A program made the translations under genes and the position numbers. The notes beneath the pieces were generated by a model, which saw only the letters and a program-made list of their open reading frames with translations, was not told where the DNA came from and searched no databases. 64,000 bases of DNA from Dickeya lacustris (GTDB lineage Bacteria > Pseudomonadota > Gammaproteobacteria > Enterobacterales > Enterobacteriaceae), in contig NZ_CP114280.1 in the NCBI RefSeq assembly GCF_029635795.1, forward strand, positions 2,604,001 through 2,668,000. The letters are read 5' to 3'. Of the stretch, positions 26,486-35,194 are shown piece by piece (the first letter of the stretch is position 1; the number at the start of each line of letters is the position of its first letter).

Positions 26486-26799
26486 GCCTTACTCCCGCAC
26501 TGAGGCGATAATGGGGTGGCGCATTTTACCTATTGCACCGATTTTCAAAACCGTCGCGAGCCGCTATTCGTTTCTTCATACAATCACCGGCTGTTGTTTA
26601 ACGCAATTGTTTAGCGCAATTGTTTAGCGCAATAGAGCGGGGCGCGATAGGGATTTGCCGGATGCCGATGACAGGCGTTAGACTTTTCGCCAGTATGTTT
26701 TTAGTGATGGCGCGTTTTTCACCGGCAGGATGAGACATTGCCTGCTGGCGTCGCCCGTTTCCTTATTCTAATCATTTGAAAAGTAAGTGTGGAGCCCGG
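26486..26799. other. Intergenic region between rbn and gor, with a 13-base tandem repeat
   Basis: About 310 bases without a gene. It contains three head-to-tail copies of TGTTTA(A/G)CGCAAT at 26595-26633. The gor ribosome-binding site (GTGGAG) lies at the right end. No clear -35/-10 pair for gor was identified. Confidence 0.6.
26595..26633 (+). repeat. Three tandem 13-base repeats
   Basis: Units at 26595-26607, 26608-26620 and 26621-26633, all TGTTTAGCGCAAT except that the first has A at position 7. Each unit contains CGCAAT(T). Possible roles are polymerase slippage or a multimeric regulator site; none is proven. Confidence 0.85.
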
Positions 26800-28152
26800 A
26801 TGACCAGACATTATGACTATCTCGCCATTGGCGGCGGCAGTGGCGGTATTGCTTCTGTAAACCGTGCGGCGATGTACGGCAAGAAATGCGCGTTGATTGA
26901 AGCCAAACACCTTGGCGGCACCTGCGTGAACGTCGGTTGTGTGCCGAAAAAAGTGATGTGGCACGCCGCGCAGATTGCCGAGGCGGTTCACCACTATGGG
27001 CCGGATTACGGCTTTGATGTGACGGTAAATCAGTTCAACTGGGATATTTTGCTGAAAAATCGCAGCGCTTACATTGACCGCATCCATCAGTCTTACAATA
27101 CGGTGCTGGGTAAAAATCAGGTTGAGGTCATTCAAGGGTTTGCGCGTTTTGTCGATGCGCACACGGTGGAAGTGAACGGCGAACGTATCACCGCCGACCA
27201 TATTTTGATTGCCACCGGCGGGCGGCCAACGCGACCGTCCATCCCCGGTGCGGAGTACGGCATTGATTCTGATGGTTTCTTTGCGCTGACGGCGCTGCCA
27301 AAACGGGTGGCGGTGGTTGGCGCTGGCTACATCGCAGTGGAGATTGCCGGTGTACTGAATACGCTGGGCGCTGAGGTACATCTGTTTGTGCGCAAACATG
27401 CGCCGCTGCGCCAGTTTGACCCGCTGATTGTCGAAACGCTGGTTGAGGTGATGAACACCGAAGGGCCGACGCTGCATACCGAGTCCATCCCCAGCGCCGT
27501 GGTGAAAAACGCGGATGGCAGCCTGACACTGCATCTGGAGAGTGGTCATCAGCAAACGGTGGATTGCCTGATTTGGGCGATAGGCCGCGAGCCCGCGACG
27601 GATGCCATCAACCTTGAGGCTGCCGGTGTTGCGCGCAACGAAAAAGGCCACATCGTGGTGGATAAATTCCAGAACACCAGCGTGCCGGGTATTTATGCCG
27701 TTGGCGATAACACCGGTGCGGTTGAGCTGACGCCGGTTGCGGTTGCCGCCGGTCGTCGCCTGTCTGAACGGCTGTTTAACAACAAACCGGATGAGCATCT
27801 GGATTACAGCAACATCCCTACCGTGGTGTTCAGCCACCCGCCGATAGGCACCATCGGGCTGACGGAGCCGCAGGCCCGCGCCCAGTATGGCGATGACCAG
27901 GTGAAAGTGTACAAATCGGCGTTTACCGCCATGTATACGGCGGTCACGCAGCATCGTCAGCCTTGCCGCATGAAACTGGTCTGTGTCGGGCCAGAGGAAA
28001 AGGTGGTTGGCGTACACGGTATCGGTTTTGGGATGGATGAAATTCTGCAAGGCTTCGCGGTTGCGGTAAAAATGGGCGCAACCAAGCGGGATTTTGATAA
28101 CACGGTTGCCATTCACCCGACGGCGGCGGAAGAGTTTGTCACCATGCGCTAA
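26800..28152 (+). CDS. gor: Glutathione-disulfide reductase
   Basis: A 450-residue FAD enzyme that reduces oxidised glutathione with NADPH. The start at 26800 ([19 protein letters not shown]) matches E. coli in length and sequence; a frame from 26776 adds eight unsupported residues. FAD-binding GGGSGG, the redox pair in [13 protein letters not shown] (Cys near 42 and 47), NADPH-binding [11 protein letters not shown] and the C-terminal HPTAAEE with the active histidine are all present. A good intrinsic terminator follows. Confidence 0.98.
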   Translation: MTRHYDYLAIGGGSGGIASVNRAAMYGKKCALIEAKHLGGTCVNVGCVPKKVMWHAAQIAEAVHHYGPDYGFDVTVNQFNWDILLKNRSAYIDRIHQSYNTVLGKNQVEVIQGFARFVDAHTVEVNGERITADHILIATGGRPTRPSIPGAEYGIDSDGFFALTALPKRVAVVGAGYIAVEIAGVLNTLGAEVHLFVRKHAPLRQFDPLIVETLVEVMNTEGPTLHTESIPSAVVKNADGSLTLHLESGHQQTVDCLIWAIGREPATDAINLEAAGVARNEKGHIVVDKFQNTSVPGIYAVGDNTGAVELTPVAVAAGRRLSERLFNNKPDEHLDYSNIPTVVFSHPPIGTIGLTEPQARAQYGDDQVKVYKSAFTAMYTAVTQHRQPCRMKLVCVGPEEKVVGVHGIGFGMDEILQGFAVAVKMGATKRDFDNTVAIHPTAAEEFVTMR

Positions 28153-28166
28153 TCGCGGGTGATTAA

Positions 28167-28211
28167 CCGTGTGGCGGCAATGAGCGCGTCCGCCGCGCGG
28201 TTTTTATTTTT
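28167..28211 (+). terminator. Intrinsic terminator after gor
   Basis: CCGTGTGGCGG (28167-28177) pairs with CCGCCGCGCGG (28190-28200) over 11 bases with two G-U pairs, and TTTTTATTTTT follows. It begins 15 bases after the gor stop. Confidence 0.85.
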
Positions 28212-28526
28212 ATCGCCTTCAGCGCTGAACCATTGCGGTAAACTGTGGTCAAATTCTTTCGTTTTGCTGTCTTTTAAGTAAAATACCCCTCGCAATAAAA
28301 AGCAGCACGGCTGCTGCCCATTTCTTTTCCCTCATTCATGTTTTGCCAACCACCGTGCTCACACTGTGAATGCCAAGGTATGGATGGCGTGATATCCGCC
28401 GGGAAAGCAGTGCCGCGTCAGGCTGCAAGATGAAAAATGGCGATAGTCCGTGCTGTATTGTGTTCCTGACGAACAGGCTGGATACCGGGTTAACGCGCAT
28501 TTTTCATAAATGCAGGGATGATGTTG
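28212..28526. other. Intergenic region upstream of the O-acetylation operon
   Basis: No gene is seen. A small hairpin AGCAGC-ACG-GCTGCT lies at 28301-28315. The region must hold the promoter of the MBOAT operon, but I could not identify a convincing one. Confidence 0.4.
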
Positions 28527-29960
28527 ATGAATTTTCTTTCTGTTGAGTTCTGTTTTTTCTTTCTGGCGTTATTTCTGGTGTATTGGCTGGTGTCACCCTG
28601 GGTAAAAATACAAAACGCCCTGCTGTTGATAACCGGCTATGTGCTGGTGTATTTATCCGGCTGGCAGTCACTGGTGGTATTACTGTTATTTAGCGTATCC
28701 GTCTGGTGTTTGCTGACGCTCTCTTGCCAATTTCATTTCAAAAAAATCATCCCTTTTCTATTAATTCTGTTTATTGGCATTTTCTTTTTATTATTTAAGT
28801 ATTACACCGGGTTACGTGATGGTGTGCAAAGTCTGTTGGTGGCCTGCCATATTCCGCTCAGTTTGCCGGTGCTCAATGTGTTGCTGCCGGTCGGGCTCTC
28901 TTTTTACTTGTTTAATGCGGTGAGCTTAGTGATGTCAGCGGCGCAAGGGAAAATGAAGCAGCCCAGCCTGCCGGATACCTTGCTGTATCTGAATTTTTTC
29001 CCCACGCTGTTAGCTGGCCCGGTGAACCGCGCGCTGCATTTGATGCCGCAAATAGCCCGCAGCACCCCGCGCCAGTTACAGTCATGGCCGCACGCGCTGT
29101 TTTTAATTTCATTGGCGATAGCCAAACTGTTTTTCCTCAATACCTGGCTTGATGAGCATTACGTCGCCCCGGCGTTTGGCGATCAGGCCAGTTATACCGG
29201 CTGGCAGGCGGTCATCGCCACCTATGCCTGGGCCTGGCAGATTTATTTTAATTTTTCCGGCTATACCAATCTGGTGACGGGGATTGCCTTGTTATTGGGC
29301 TTTGAGGTGGCAAAAAACTTCGATCACCCTTATCTGGCAGAAAATATTAAGGTGTTTTGGCACCGCTGGCATATCAGCCTGTCGAACTTTATTCGTGATT
29401 ATGTCTATATTCCGCTCGGCGGCAGCCGTCACGGTTGGTGGAAAACGCAGCGCAATCTGTTTATCGCCATGGTGCTTTCCGGTATCTGGCATGGCACCAG
29501 CATGAATTATATGGTGTGGGGGGCGATACACGGAGCCGGGCTGGTGGCGTATAACGGCTGGAGCAAACTGGGGTGGCTATCGCGCCTGCCGGAAAAATAC
29601 CAGCCTGCGATACGCCTGCCGCTGCTGTCTGGTGCCATCGCGCGTTTACTGACGTTTCATTTTGTCTGTCTGGCGTGGATTTTCTTTCGTGCCGATAGCC
29701 TTGGCAGCGCGCTGACCATGCTGTCGGTTATCGCGCAGGCGCGCATTGCTGAACTCTCTGTGAGCGAGATGGCAACGTTAGGTTTCTTCCTCAGCCTGCT
29801 GGTGTTCTATCCCATCTGGCTGACGCTGCGCCAAACCCTGAAAGAGGTACTGGCGCAATGTGAGTGGTATGTGGTTCCGGTGATGATTTTCTCATTCCTC
29901 GCACTGGTTTTTTTCCTTTCTCCTGCTGGCGTTCCCGGGTTTATTTATGCCAATTTCTGA
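28527..29960 (+). CDS. MBOAT family O-acyltransferase (AlgI/PatA-like)
   Basis: A 477-residue polytopic membrane protein starting MNFLSVEFCFFFLALF; in-frame ATGs at 28518 and 28521 are possible, but AGGGA suits 28527. About eleven hydrophobic helices are visible. The MBOAT signature is complete: FNFSGYTNLVTGIALLLGF, HRWHISLSNFIRDYVYIPLGG and the catalytic histidine in SGIWHGTS. Such proteins move acetyl groups across the inner membrane for O-acetylation of peptidoglycan or exopolysaccharide (AlgI, PatA, WssH, DltB families). The next two genes encode SGNH-type proteins, so the three form one export-and-transfer module. The stop overlaps the next gene by 14 bases. The acceptor polymer is unknown. 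Confidence 0.88.
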   Translation: MNFLSVEFCFFFLALFLVYWLVSPWVKIQNALLLITGYVLVYLSGWQSLVVLLLFSVSVWCLLTLSCQFHFKKIIPFLLILFIGIFFLLFKYYTGLRDGVQSLLVACHIPLSLPVLNVLLPVGLSFYLFNAVSLVMSAAQGKMKQPSLPDTLLYLNFFPTLLAGPVNRALHLMPQIARSTPRQLQSWPHALFLISLAIAKLFFLNTWLDEHYVAPAFGDQASYTGWQAVIATYAWAWQIYFNFSGYTNLVTGIALLLGFEVAKNFDHPYLAENIKVFWHRWHISLSNFIRDYVYIPLGGSRHGWWKTQRNLFIAMVLSGIWHGTSMNYMVWGAIHGAGLVAYNGWSKLGWLSRLPEKYQPAIRLPLLSGAIARLLTFHFVCLAWIFFRADSLGSALTMLSVIAQARIAELSVSEMATLGFFLSLLVFYPIWLTLRQTLKEVLAQCEWYVVPVMIFSFLALVFFLSPAGVPGFIYANF

Positions 29961-31068
29961 GTATCGCGCAACGTTATCACACGTTCTGAAAAGCTTTTTG
30001 GTGATGCTGAGTGCCATTATTGGGCTAATTTGGTTAAACCAGCATTCGATTAATGGTTACTGGGAACTGCATTTTCACGAGAAAAGCCCGTGGGAAAGCA
30101 ACACGCATCCCTCCTGGGTATTGGGCGATCGGGTGATGAAGGCGGCACAAGCGGCAAAAGAGGCGTTTGTGGCGAACTGGTCTGGGGAGGAGTCTGCATC
30201 AGGTGGCGATGAGCCGGAGAGCGCCGAGGCTCAGGCGTCGGTGTCGTCATCCTCATCAGCCGATGCCGGGCCTGAGTTGGGGAGCCATCCCGATGTGCCT
30301 GCGCTGTCAGCGCCTTCTGCCTCGGTAGTGCTGTCGCCGCCATCGCCATTGGTGTTACCGCCTTCACCGAACGGTTTATCCGGTGTTCCGGTTGTGCCGT
30401 TGACCACACCGGTTGCGCTAAAACCCAGCCAGGCCGTAATGTTTATGGGTGATTCGATGATGGAAGGCGTTGCGCCGCACGTCATCAAAATGCTGCGTGA
30501 CCGCTATCATCTGGCTGGGATTGATTTGAGTAAACGCAGCACCGGCCTTGCTTATCCGGGCTTTTTTAACTGGCCGCTCACGCTCGAACGAGAACTGAAG
30601 CGGCGGCAAAATGTCGGGTTGTTGGTGGTGTTTTTAGGCCCGAACGACCCGTGGGACATGCCTGCCGGCAAAGGAAAGCCGTTCCTTAAATTCGCCTCGC
30701 AGGAATGGGAAGAGGCCTACCGCGAACGTATCCGAACGATCATCCGTTTAGCCCGAGAAAAACAGATTCCTGTCATATGGGTTTCTCCGCCGAATATGGA
30801 GAATAAAAAGCTCAACTATGGCATGCATTACCTTGATGGCTTGTATCAGGCTGAGGTGACGGCAGCGAATCAGATTTTGATTCAGGTAAACGAGATCTTT
30901 GGCTACCGCGACACTAACTACTCGGCTGAGATTAAGCAAGAGAAGCAGAAAATACGCGTTCGCAGCGGCGATGGCGTCCATTTTTCCCCTGCCGGGCAAA
31001 AAATGATAGCCGATCGTATTTTCGACAAGATTGCGATATCTCCCTCAGAGAACGAGGTGAGCCATTAA
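29947..31068 (+). CDS. SGNH/DUF459-type periplasmic acetyltransferase or esterase
   Basis: A 373-residue protein with one N-terminal membrane segment (VLKSFLVMLSAIIGLIWL), a Ser/Pro/Ala-rich linker (about residues 75-160) and an SGNH domain. The blocks are GDSMMEG (block I serine), a glycine near STGLAYPG, GPNDPWD (block III asparagine) and DGVHFSPAG (block V Asp/His). The anchor and linker would place the catalytic domain in the periplasm next to the MBOAT partner, like PatB with PatA. It overlaps both neighbours closely (14 bases upstream, about 12 bases gap downstream). Whether it transfers or removes acetyl groups cannot be told. Confidence 0.82.
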   Translation: MPISEYRATLSHVLKSFLVMLSAIIGLIWLNQHSINGYWELHFHEKSPWESNTHPSWVLGDRVMKAAQAAKEAFVANWSGEESASGGDEPESAEAQASVSSSSSADAGPELGSHPDVPALSAPSASVVLSPPSPLVLPPSPNGLSGVPVVPLTTPVALKPSQAVMFMGDSMMEGVAPHVIKMLRDRYHLAGIDLSKRSTGLAYPGFFNWPLTLERELKRRQNVGLLVVFLGPNDPWDMPAGKGKPFLKFASQEWEEAYRERIRTIIRLAREKQIPVIWVSPPNMENKKLNYGMHYLDGLYQAEVTAANQILIQVNEIFGYRDTNYSAEIKQEKQKIRVRSGDGVHFSPAGQKMIADRIFDKIAISPSENEVSH

Positions 31069-31081
31069 GGTGATGATAGAA

Positions 31082-32278
31082 ATGAAAAATAAAAAGTGGT
31101 ATCTGATGCTGACAGCAGTTTGTCTTATGCTGCTCACATCCTGCCATCGGGAAAGCGGCAATGCGCCGCTGGTTGTCAACACGCCCGGTACAGGGAGCAG
31201 TGAAGCGCAACTGGTTGATTATGGTGATGTCAGGCTGGCGCAAATGAAGCGCAAGCTGGCAAACAGCAGCCAGGAAAAAGTGCATATTCTGCAACTCGGT
31301 GACTCGCATACCGCCGCTGACTTTTTCTCCGGCCAGCTGCGCCAGCATTTTCAGCAGCAATATGGCGATGGCGGTGCCGGGTTTGTCAGCCCGGTGGCGG
31401 TGCCGGGAAATCGTTATGATCAGGTGGTGTTTGGTAAAGCCAGAGGCTGGAGCCTGATTACCAGCCGCCGCAATAGCGATCCGGCGTTTACGCTGGGCGG
31501 GAACATTGCCACACCGATGCAAGCGGGCAATAGCGCCCAATTCGCCACCCGCAACGGTGATGACATGCAGGTACAGGCGTTGTACCGCAATCAGGCCGAT
31601 AGCGTATTGCAACTGTCAGGCCAGCGCGTCACCCTGCCGGACAGCCAGGCACACTGGCAGCTCAGTGCGCCAGTCACGACACACTCGCCGGTCAATTATT
31701 CGCTCTCTGCGGGCGCGGGCAGTCAACTGGCGGGCTGGTTATTGCGCTCGCCGCGCGCAGGCGGCGTGATGCTCAGTGCGCTTGGCATTAACGGCGCGCA
31801 GGTCACGATGCTGGATAAATGGCGTAACCACTGGCCCTCGACACTTCAGGCGTTGCAACCGGATATGGTGATTCTGGCCTACGGCACCAACGAAGCCTTT
31901 GACAAGCAACTGGATTTGCAGCGTTACCAGCAAAATTACCAGCAGTATGTGCAGACCATTCGCCAGAGACTGCCGAATACGGTGATTTTGCTGGTGGGGC
32001 CGGGGAGCAGCATCAGCAACAAAAATGGCGCGTCGTGCCTACAGCGGCAGCCGGAAAACCTGAAGGCTATCATTGAGGTGCAGCGCGAGGTTGCCCGTAC
32101 CAATCAGGCGTTATTCTGGAACTGGTTTGATTATATGGGCGGAGATTGCGCCATTGAGAAATGGAACGCCCAAGGCTATGCGCGCAATGATCTTATCCAC
32201 CTCAGCCAGCAGGGTTATCAGCGCAGTGCCGATGCGCTCTGGCAACAATTCTCCACCTTGCTACAGGCGGCAAAATAA
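31082..32278 (+). CDS. Lipoprotein of the SGNH/GDSL hydrolase family
   Basis: A 398-residue protein with a lipoprotein signal (MKNKKWYLMLTAVCLMLLTSC; lipobox LLTSC, Cys at residue 21). The start at 31082 puts the signal in normal form; GTG 31070 and ATG 31073 are in frame. The SGNH blocks are QLGDSHTAADF (serine), YGTNEAFD (asparagine) and NDLIHLSQQG (Asp/His). Between them lies a beta-rich insert (about residues 120-230) as in peptidoglycan-active SGNH enzymes. It ends the MBOAT operon and probably works on the same O-acetylated polymer, as transferase or esterase. Confidence 0.82.
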   Translation: MKNKKWYLMLTAVCLMLLTSCHRESGNAPLVVNTPGTGSSEAQLVDYGDVRLAQMKRKLANSSQEKVHILQLGDSHTAADFFSGQLRQHFQQQYGDGGAGFVSPVAVPGNRYDQVVFGKARGWSLITSRRNSDPAFTLGGNIATPMQAGNSAQFATRNGDDMQVQALYRNQADSVLQLSGQRVTLPDSQAHWQLSAPVTTHSPVNYSLSAGAGSQLAGWLLRSPRAGGVMLSALGINGAQVTMLDKWRNHWPSTLQALQPDMVILAYGTNEAFDKQLDLQRYQQNYQQYVQTIRQRLPNTVILLVGPGSSISNKNGASCLQRQPENLKAIIEVQREVARTNQALFWNWFDYMGGDCAIEKWNAQGYARNDLIHLSQQGYQRSADALWQQFSTLLQAAK

Positions 32279-32347
32279 GCCGTTGTAGCCTGCAACCCCG
32301 ATAAACACGGGGCGATATCTGATGACGTTTGTGCCCGTCGGCACAGA

Positions 32348-33088
32348 CTAACTGCCTTGATAGCGCCCCGGTTTATGCCAGTTCATCAGCATCGCGTTCA
32401 TCGCCAGCGCACTCAGGGCCGACCACAGCAACAACGGCAGCGGCAGGTTGATGAGCGAGAGTGCAAACACCAGCACATCCAACAGCATCTGGCTTTTCCC
32501 CGCGTTGATGCCAAAGCGCTGATACAGCCAGAGCGTCACCACGCCGGTGCCGCCAACCGAGGCGTTATGGCGCGCCAGTGACAAAATCCCCATGCCGAGA
32601 AACGTGCCGCCGACCAGGGCGGAAAACAGCGGATGAATGTAGTTAATCTTCAGCAGATAGGGCACCGTCTGGGTGGCGGCGCTCAAGGTGATATTAACGA
32701 CAAGGGTTTTCAGCGTAAACGCGCGCCCCATGCTGAAATAGCAAAAAATCATAAACGGGATGTTGGTCAGGATGAACAGCACCCCTATCGACAGCGGCAG
32801 GTAGTAAGACAGCAGTAACGCGATACCGGCAATACCGCCCGTCACCATGCCGGATAATTTCAACATATTCAGGCCAAAGGCGATGAACATCACGCCGAGC
32901 GCCAGGCCGTAAATATCATCTTTCAGCGTGTGTGACAGCCCGGTTTTGGGCGGAGTTGCCGGGGACGCGGCGGGCAAAGCCGACTCTTTGATCACGGTGT
33001 TACCCTCATTGCCTGTCATGGGTGCGCGTAGCCTGTGTTTAGTCATAAGAAATGCATATGTTTGCATTTGATGTGATTTTGCATTCAC
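32348..33088 (-). CDS. YitT-family (DUF161) membrane protein
   Basis: A 246-residue membrane protein with five to six predicted helices. The YitT pattern is visible in GLALGVMFIAFGLNMLKLSG, then GGIAGIALLLSYY and GGTFLGMGILSLARHNASVGG. Later Met codons at residues 8, 15 and 24 are alternative starts; the first 45 residues are poorly conserved. The family function is unknown. It is divergent from an Lrp/AsnC regulator 117 bases away, a likely controller. Confidence 0.78.
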   Translation of the reverse strand: MNAKSHQMQTYAFLMTKHRLRAPMTGNEGNTVIKESALPAASPATPPKTGLSHTLKDDIYGLALGVMFIAFGLNMLKLSGMVTGGIAGIALLLSYYLPLSIGVLFILTNIPFMIFCYFSMGRAFTLKTLVVNITLSAATQTVPYLLKINYIHPLFSALVGGTFLGMGILSLARHNASVGGTGVVTLWLYQRFGINAGKSQMLLDVLVFALSLINLPLPLLLWSALSALAMNAMLMNWHKPGRYQGS

Positions 33089-33205
33089 TTTTAGCGCTCA
33101 AATTAACATTGATCATTGAGTGAGATTTAACTAAAAAAGAGGGTTTATTCTGCCATTTTTAGGGCTCGTCACTCGTTTGGGGTGATGATTTGGGGAAATT
33201 CACTC

Positions 33206-33676
33206 ATGAAGATCGATCGTATAGATGCGCAGCTGTTGAATGAACTCCAGCAGGATGCGCGCCTGAAAACGACGACGCTGGCCGAGCGGGTGTGTTTATC
33301 AGCCACACCCTGTACCCGGCGGCTAAAACAGCTCGAAGACGCCGGGGTTATCGAGGGTTATGTCACGTTGCTGGATCAGGAAAAAGCCGGTTTCCCGGTC
33401 AATGCCTATATCTCGCTGACGCTTGAGCCGAAATCGGAAGCCACCTTTCGCAAGTTTGAACAGCAGATAGCCACCTTTGATGAAGTGATGGAGTGCCATT
33501 TGATGTCCGGCAGCCATGATTTCATGCTGCGGGTGGTGGCGGCCAGCCTGTCGGATTTTGAGCGCTTTTTGCAAAAAAAACTGATAAAAATCGAAGGGCT
33601 GCGTGATGTGCAGTCATCTTTTTCGCTACGGCGATTGATTCATAAAACCGCGCTGCCGGTGAAAGCGCATGGCTAA
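33206..33676 (+). CDS. Lrp/AsnC-family transcriptional regulator
   Basis: A 156-residue regulator starting MKIDRIDAQLLNELQQDARL at 33206; the frame is open to 33182 but the family start is here. Helix-turn-helix residues 20-45 (TTTLAERVCLSATPCTRRLKQLE) and the RAM ligand domain (about 65-150) with the MSGSHDFMLRV segment are clear. Amino-acid-sensing regulators of this family often control a neighbouring transporter, here the divergent YitT-type gene. The effector is unknown. Confidence 0.88.
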   Translation: MKIDRIDAQLLNELQQDARLKTTTLAERVCLSATPCTRRLKQLEDAGVIEGYVTLLDQEKAGFPVNAYISLTLEPKSEATFRKFEQQIATFDEVMECHLMSGSHDFMLRVVAASLSDFERFLQKKLIKIEGLRDVQSSFSLRRLIHKTALPVKAHG

Positions 33677-33754
33677 GAGCAACCGATAACGCACGGGTGT
33701 TGCGCGAGTGCGGGTCGTTTGGTGGGGAAAGGCATGTATCAACGGGGGTGAGCT

Positions 33755-34276
33755 TTGTTAAATACAGGTGCGCGTGCGCCACAGCAATGGCGTCAGGGAG
33801 AGTATTGGGTTTCAACAGACCCACGGCAGCTTGATTTGGATACGGTGCACGGTTATCTCACCGAATCATCCTGGGCGGCGGGTATCGATAAAGAAACGGT
33901 GGCGCTGTCGCTGGAAAATAGCCTGTGCTTTGGGCTTTACCATCGCACGCAGCAAATCGGGCTGGCGCGCATGGTGACGGATTTCGCCACCTTCGGTTAT
34001 TTATGCGATGTGTTTGTGCTCCCGGCCCATCAGGGCAACGGGCTGGGGCGGTTTCTGGTGCAATGCACGCTGGCGCACCCGGGTTTGCAGCGCCTGCGCC
34101 GACAGTTGCTGCTGACCTCGACGGCCCCGTGGTTATACCAGAAATTAGGGTATGAAGCGGTGAACCAGCCGGATTACACCTGGACGTTACTGCGTCGGGA
34201 TATCTATCGCCAACAGACGACAAGCGACAGCGGTGCGGATGATATCAACACCGCCGCCCCCAGCCCGGCTGACTGA
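33755..34276 (+). CDS. GNAT-family N-acetyltransferase
   Basis: A 173-residue GNAT using a TTG start at 33755, preceded by GGGGGTGAG. Motif A is LPAHQGNGLGRFLVQ near residues 88-102, and WLYQKLGYEAV is the usual C-terminal block. The last 25 residues are hydrophilic and look dispensable. It converges on the marR gene. Substrate unknown. Confidence 0.8.
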   Translation: MLNTGARAPQQWRQGEYWVSTDPRQLDLDTVHGYLTESSWAAGIDKETVALSLENSLCFGLYHRTQQIGLARMVTDFATFGYLCDVFVLPAHQGNGLGRFLVQCTLAHPGLQRLRRQLLLTSTAPWLYQKLGYEAVNQPDYTWTLLRRDIYRQQTTSDSGADDINTAAPSPAD

Positions 34277-34282
34277 CCGACA

Positions 34283-34723
34283 TTATTGCGCCGCTGCCAG
34301 GTTTTGCTGCATTTTTTGCAGCACCGTTGCAAACTGGCGGCGCTCTTCTTCGCTGACGTTGCTAAACGCCTGCTGCAATAACGCGCTGCGTGCCGCCACC
34401 ACCTGCTGATGGATAGCCCATCCTTTTTCCGTGAGCGACACCACCTGCGCGCGCCGGTCATCCGGCGACGGCTGGCGTTGAATCAGCCCCAGCGCCTCCA
34501 GCTCTTTAAGCAGGCGCGCGATTTGCGCCTTGTCCCGGCCCGAGCGCGTCACCAGATGATGCTGGCTTTGTGCCGGGTGGCGGGCAATCATTCCCAGCGT
34601 GCGGGCCTGAAACGGAGCCAGCCCGGCCTCGCTCAATGCCGTGCTTTCTTGCAGACGTTGTTTAAACCCGTGGATCAATTCACCGAGCAGGTCGAACATT
34701 TGAGTGTCGGCTGTGTTATTCAT
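34283..34723 (-). CDS. MarR-family transcriptional regulator
   Basis: A 146-residue winged-helix regulator. The recognition helix region is SQHHLVTRSGRDKAQIARLLKE and the wing is RQPSPDDRRAQVVSLTEKG, the standard MarR DxRxxxVxLT signature. It is divergent from a DUF3861 gene, and the 93-base gap holds two palindromes that share the half-site GTTGA, one directly against its start codon. It probably represses itself and the DUF3861 gene. Confidence 0.9.
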   Translation of the reverse strand: MNNTADTQMFDLLGELIHGFKQRLQESTALSEAGLAPFQARTLGMIARHPAQSQHHLVTRSGRDKAQIARLLKELEALGLIQRQPSPDDRRAQVVSLTEKGWAIHQQVVAARSALLQQAFSNVSEEERRQFATVLQKMQQNLAAAQ

Positions 34724-34726
34724 TAT

Positions 34727-34745
34727 TTGTTGACCTTATCAACAA
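34727..34745. promoter_or_regulatory. Palindromic operator 1 (marR side)
   Basis: TTGTTGA-CCTTA-TCAACAA, a perfect 7+7 palindrome with a five-base spacer, three bases upstream of the marR start codon. It shares the half-site GTTGA and spacer length with operator 2. Confidence 0.75.
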
Positions 34746-34755
34746 TTATCGGTAT

Positions 34756-34776
34756 ATGGTTGATAATATCAACCAT
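34756..34776. promoter_or_regulatory. Palindromic operator 2 (DUF3861 side)
   Basis: ATGGTTGA-TAATA-TCAACCAT, a perfect 8+8 palindrome with a five-base spacer. The centres of the two operators are 30 bases apart, about three helical turns, so two MarR dimers could bind one face of the DNA. Confidence 0.78.
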
Positions 34777-34816
34777 GTGGCGCTCTGCGCCATGCACAAA
34801 CAGCAAGGATAAAATC

Positions 34817-35119
34817 ATGCCGTATCACTATCGTATCACGCTGGAAAAACTCGCCGATAATCGCGATGACACGCCACAAAATCAGACTCTGACGTTTGAC
34901 GCCACCAATCATGACGATATTCTGGAAATTATTGAACGAGTCCGGGCCAGGGCGATCCTGCCGGATGCCGAAGTCGCCGCGTTCTGCACGGGTTTGAAGC
35001 TGTTTAGCGAGGTCATGATGGCCCACCGCAAAGACCCGCTGTTTGCAGAGCTGGCACCCCATTTTCGTGATTTTATGCTGCGGCTGAAAAAAGGCGCGCG
35101 GCAGAGCGATGACGCCTGA
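34817..35119 (+). CDS. DUF3861 domain protein
   Basis: A 100-residue cytoplasmic protein starting MPYHYRITLEKLADNRDD, with the conserved FDATNHDDILEIIERVR segment and PLFAELAPHFRDFMLRLKK tail of DUF3861. The family function is unknown. It is divergent from the marR gene and its promoter region carries operator 2, so it is the obvious target of that regulator. Confidence 0.78.
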   Translation: MPYHYRITLEKLADNRDDTPQNQTLTFDATNHDDILEIIERVRARAILPDAEVAAFCTGLKLFSEVMMAHRKDPLFAELAPHFRDFMLRLKKGARQSDDA

Positions 35120-35194
35120 GTGCGGTGGCAAACGCTCTGCCGGTGCCGTTTGCCGCATGTTGGCAGATGACATTGCAACGGGAGACCATGATTT

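Noticed and set aside
26719..28116. 465-codon open frame on the minus strand opposite gor
   Set aside because: It is the shadow of a high-GC gene with unmistakable glutathione reductase motifs; the antisense product is His/Arg-rich with no domain.
28301..28315. AGCAGC-ACG-GCTGCT hairpin as a riboswitch or second gor terminator
   Set aside because: The stem is only six bases, there is no T-run, and it lies about 100 bases beyond a strong terminator.
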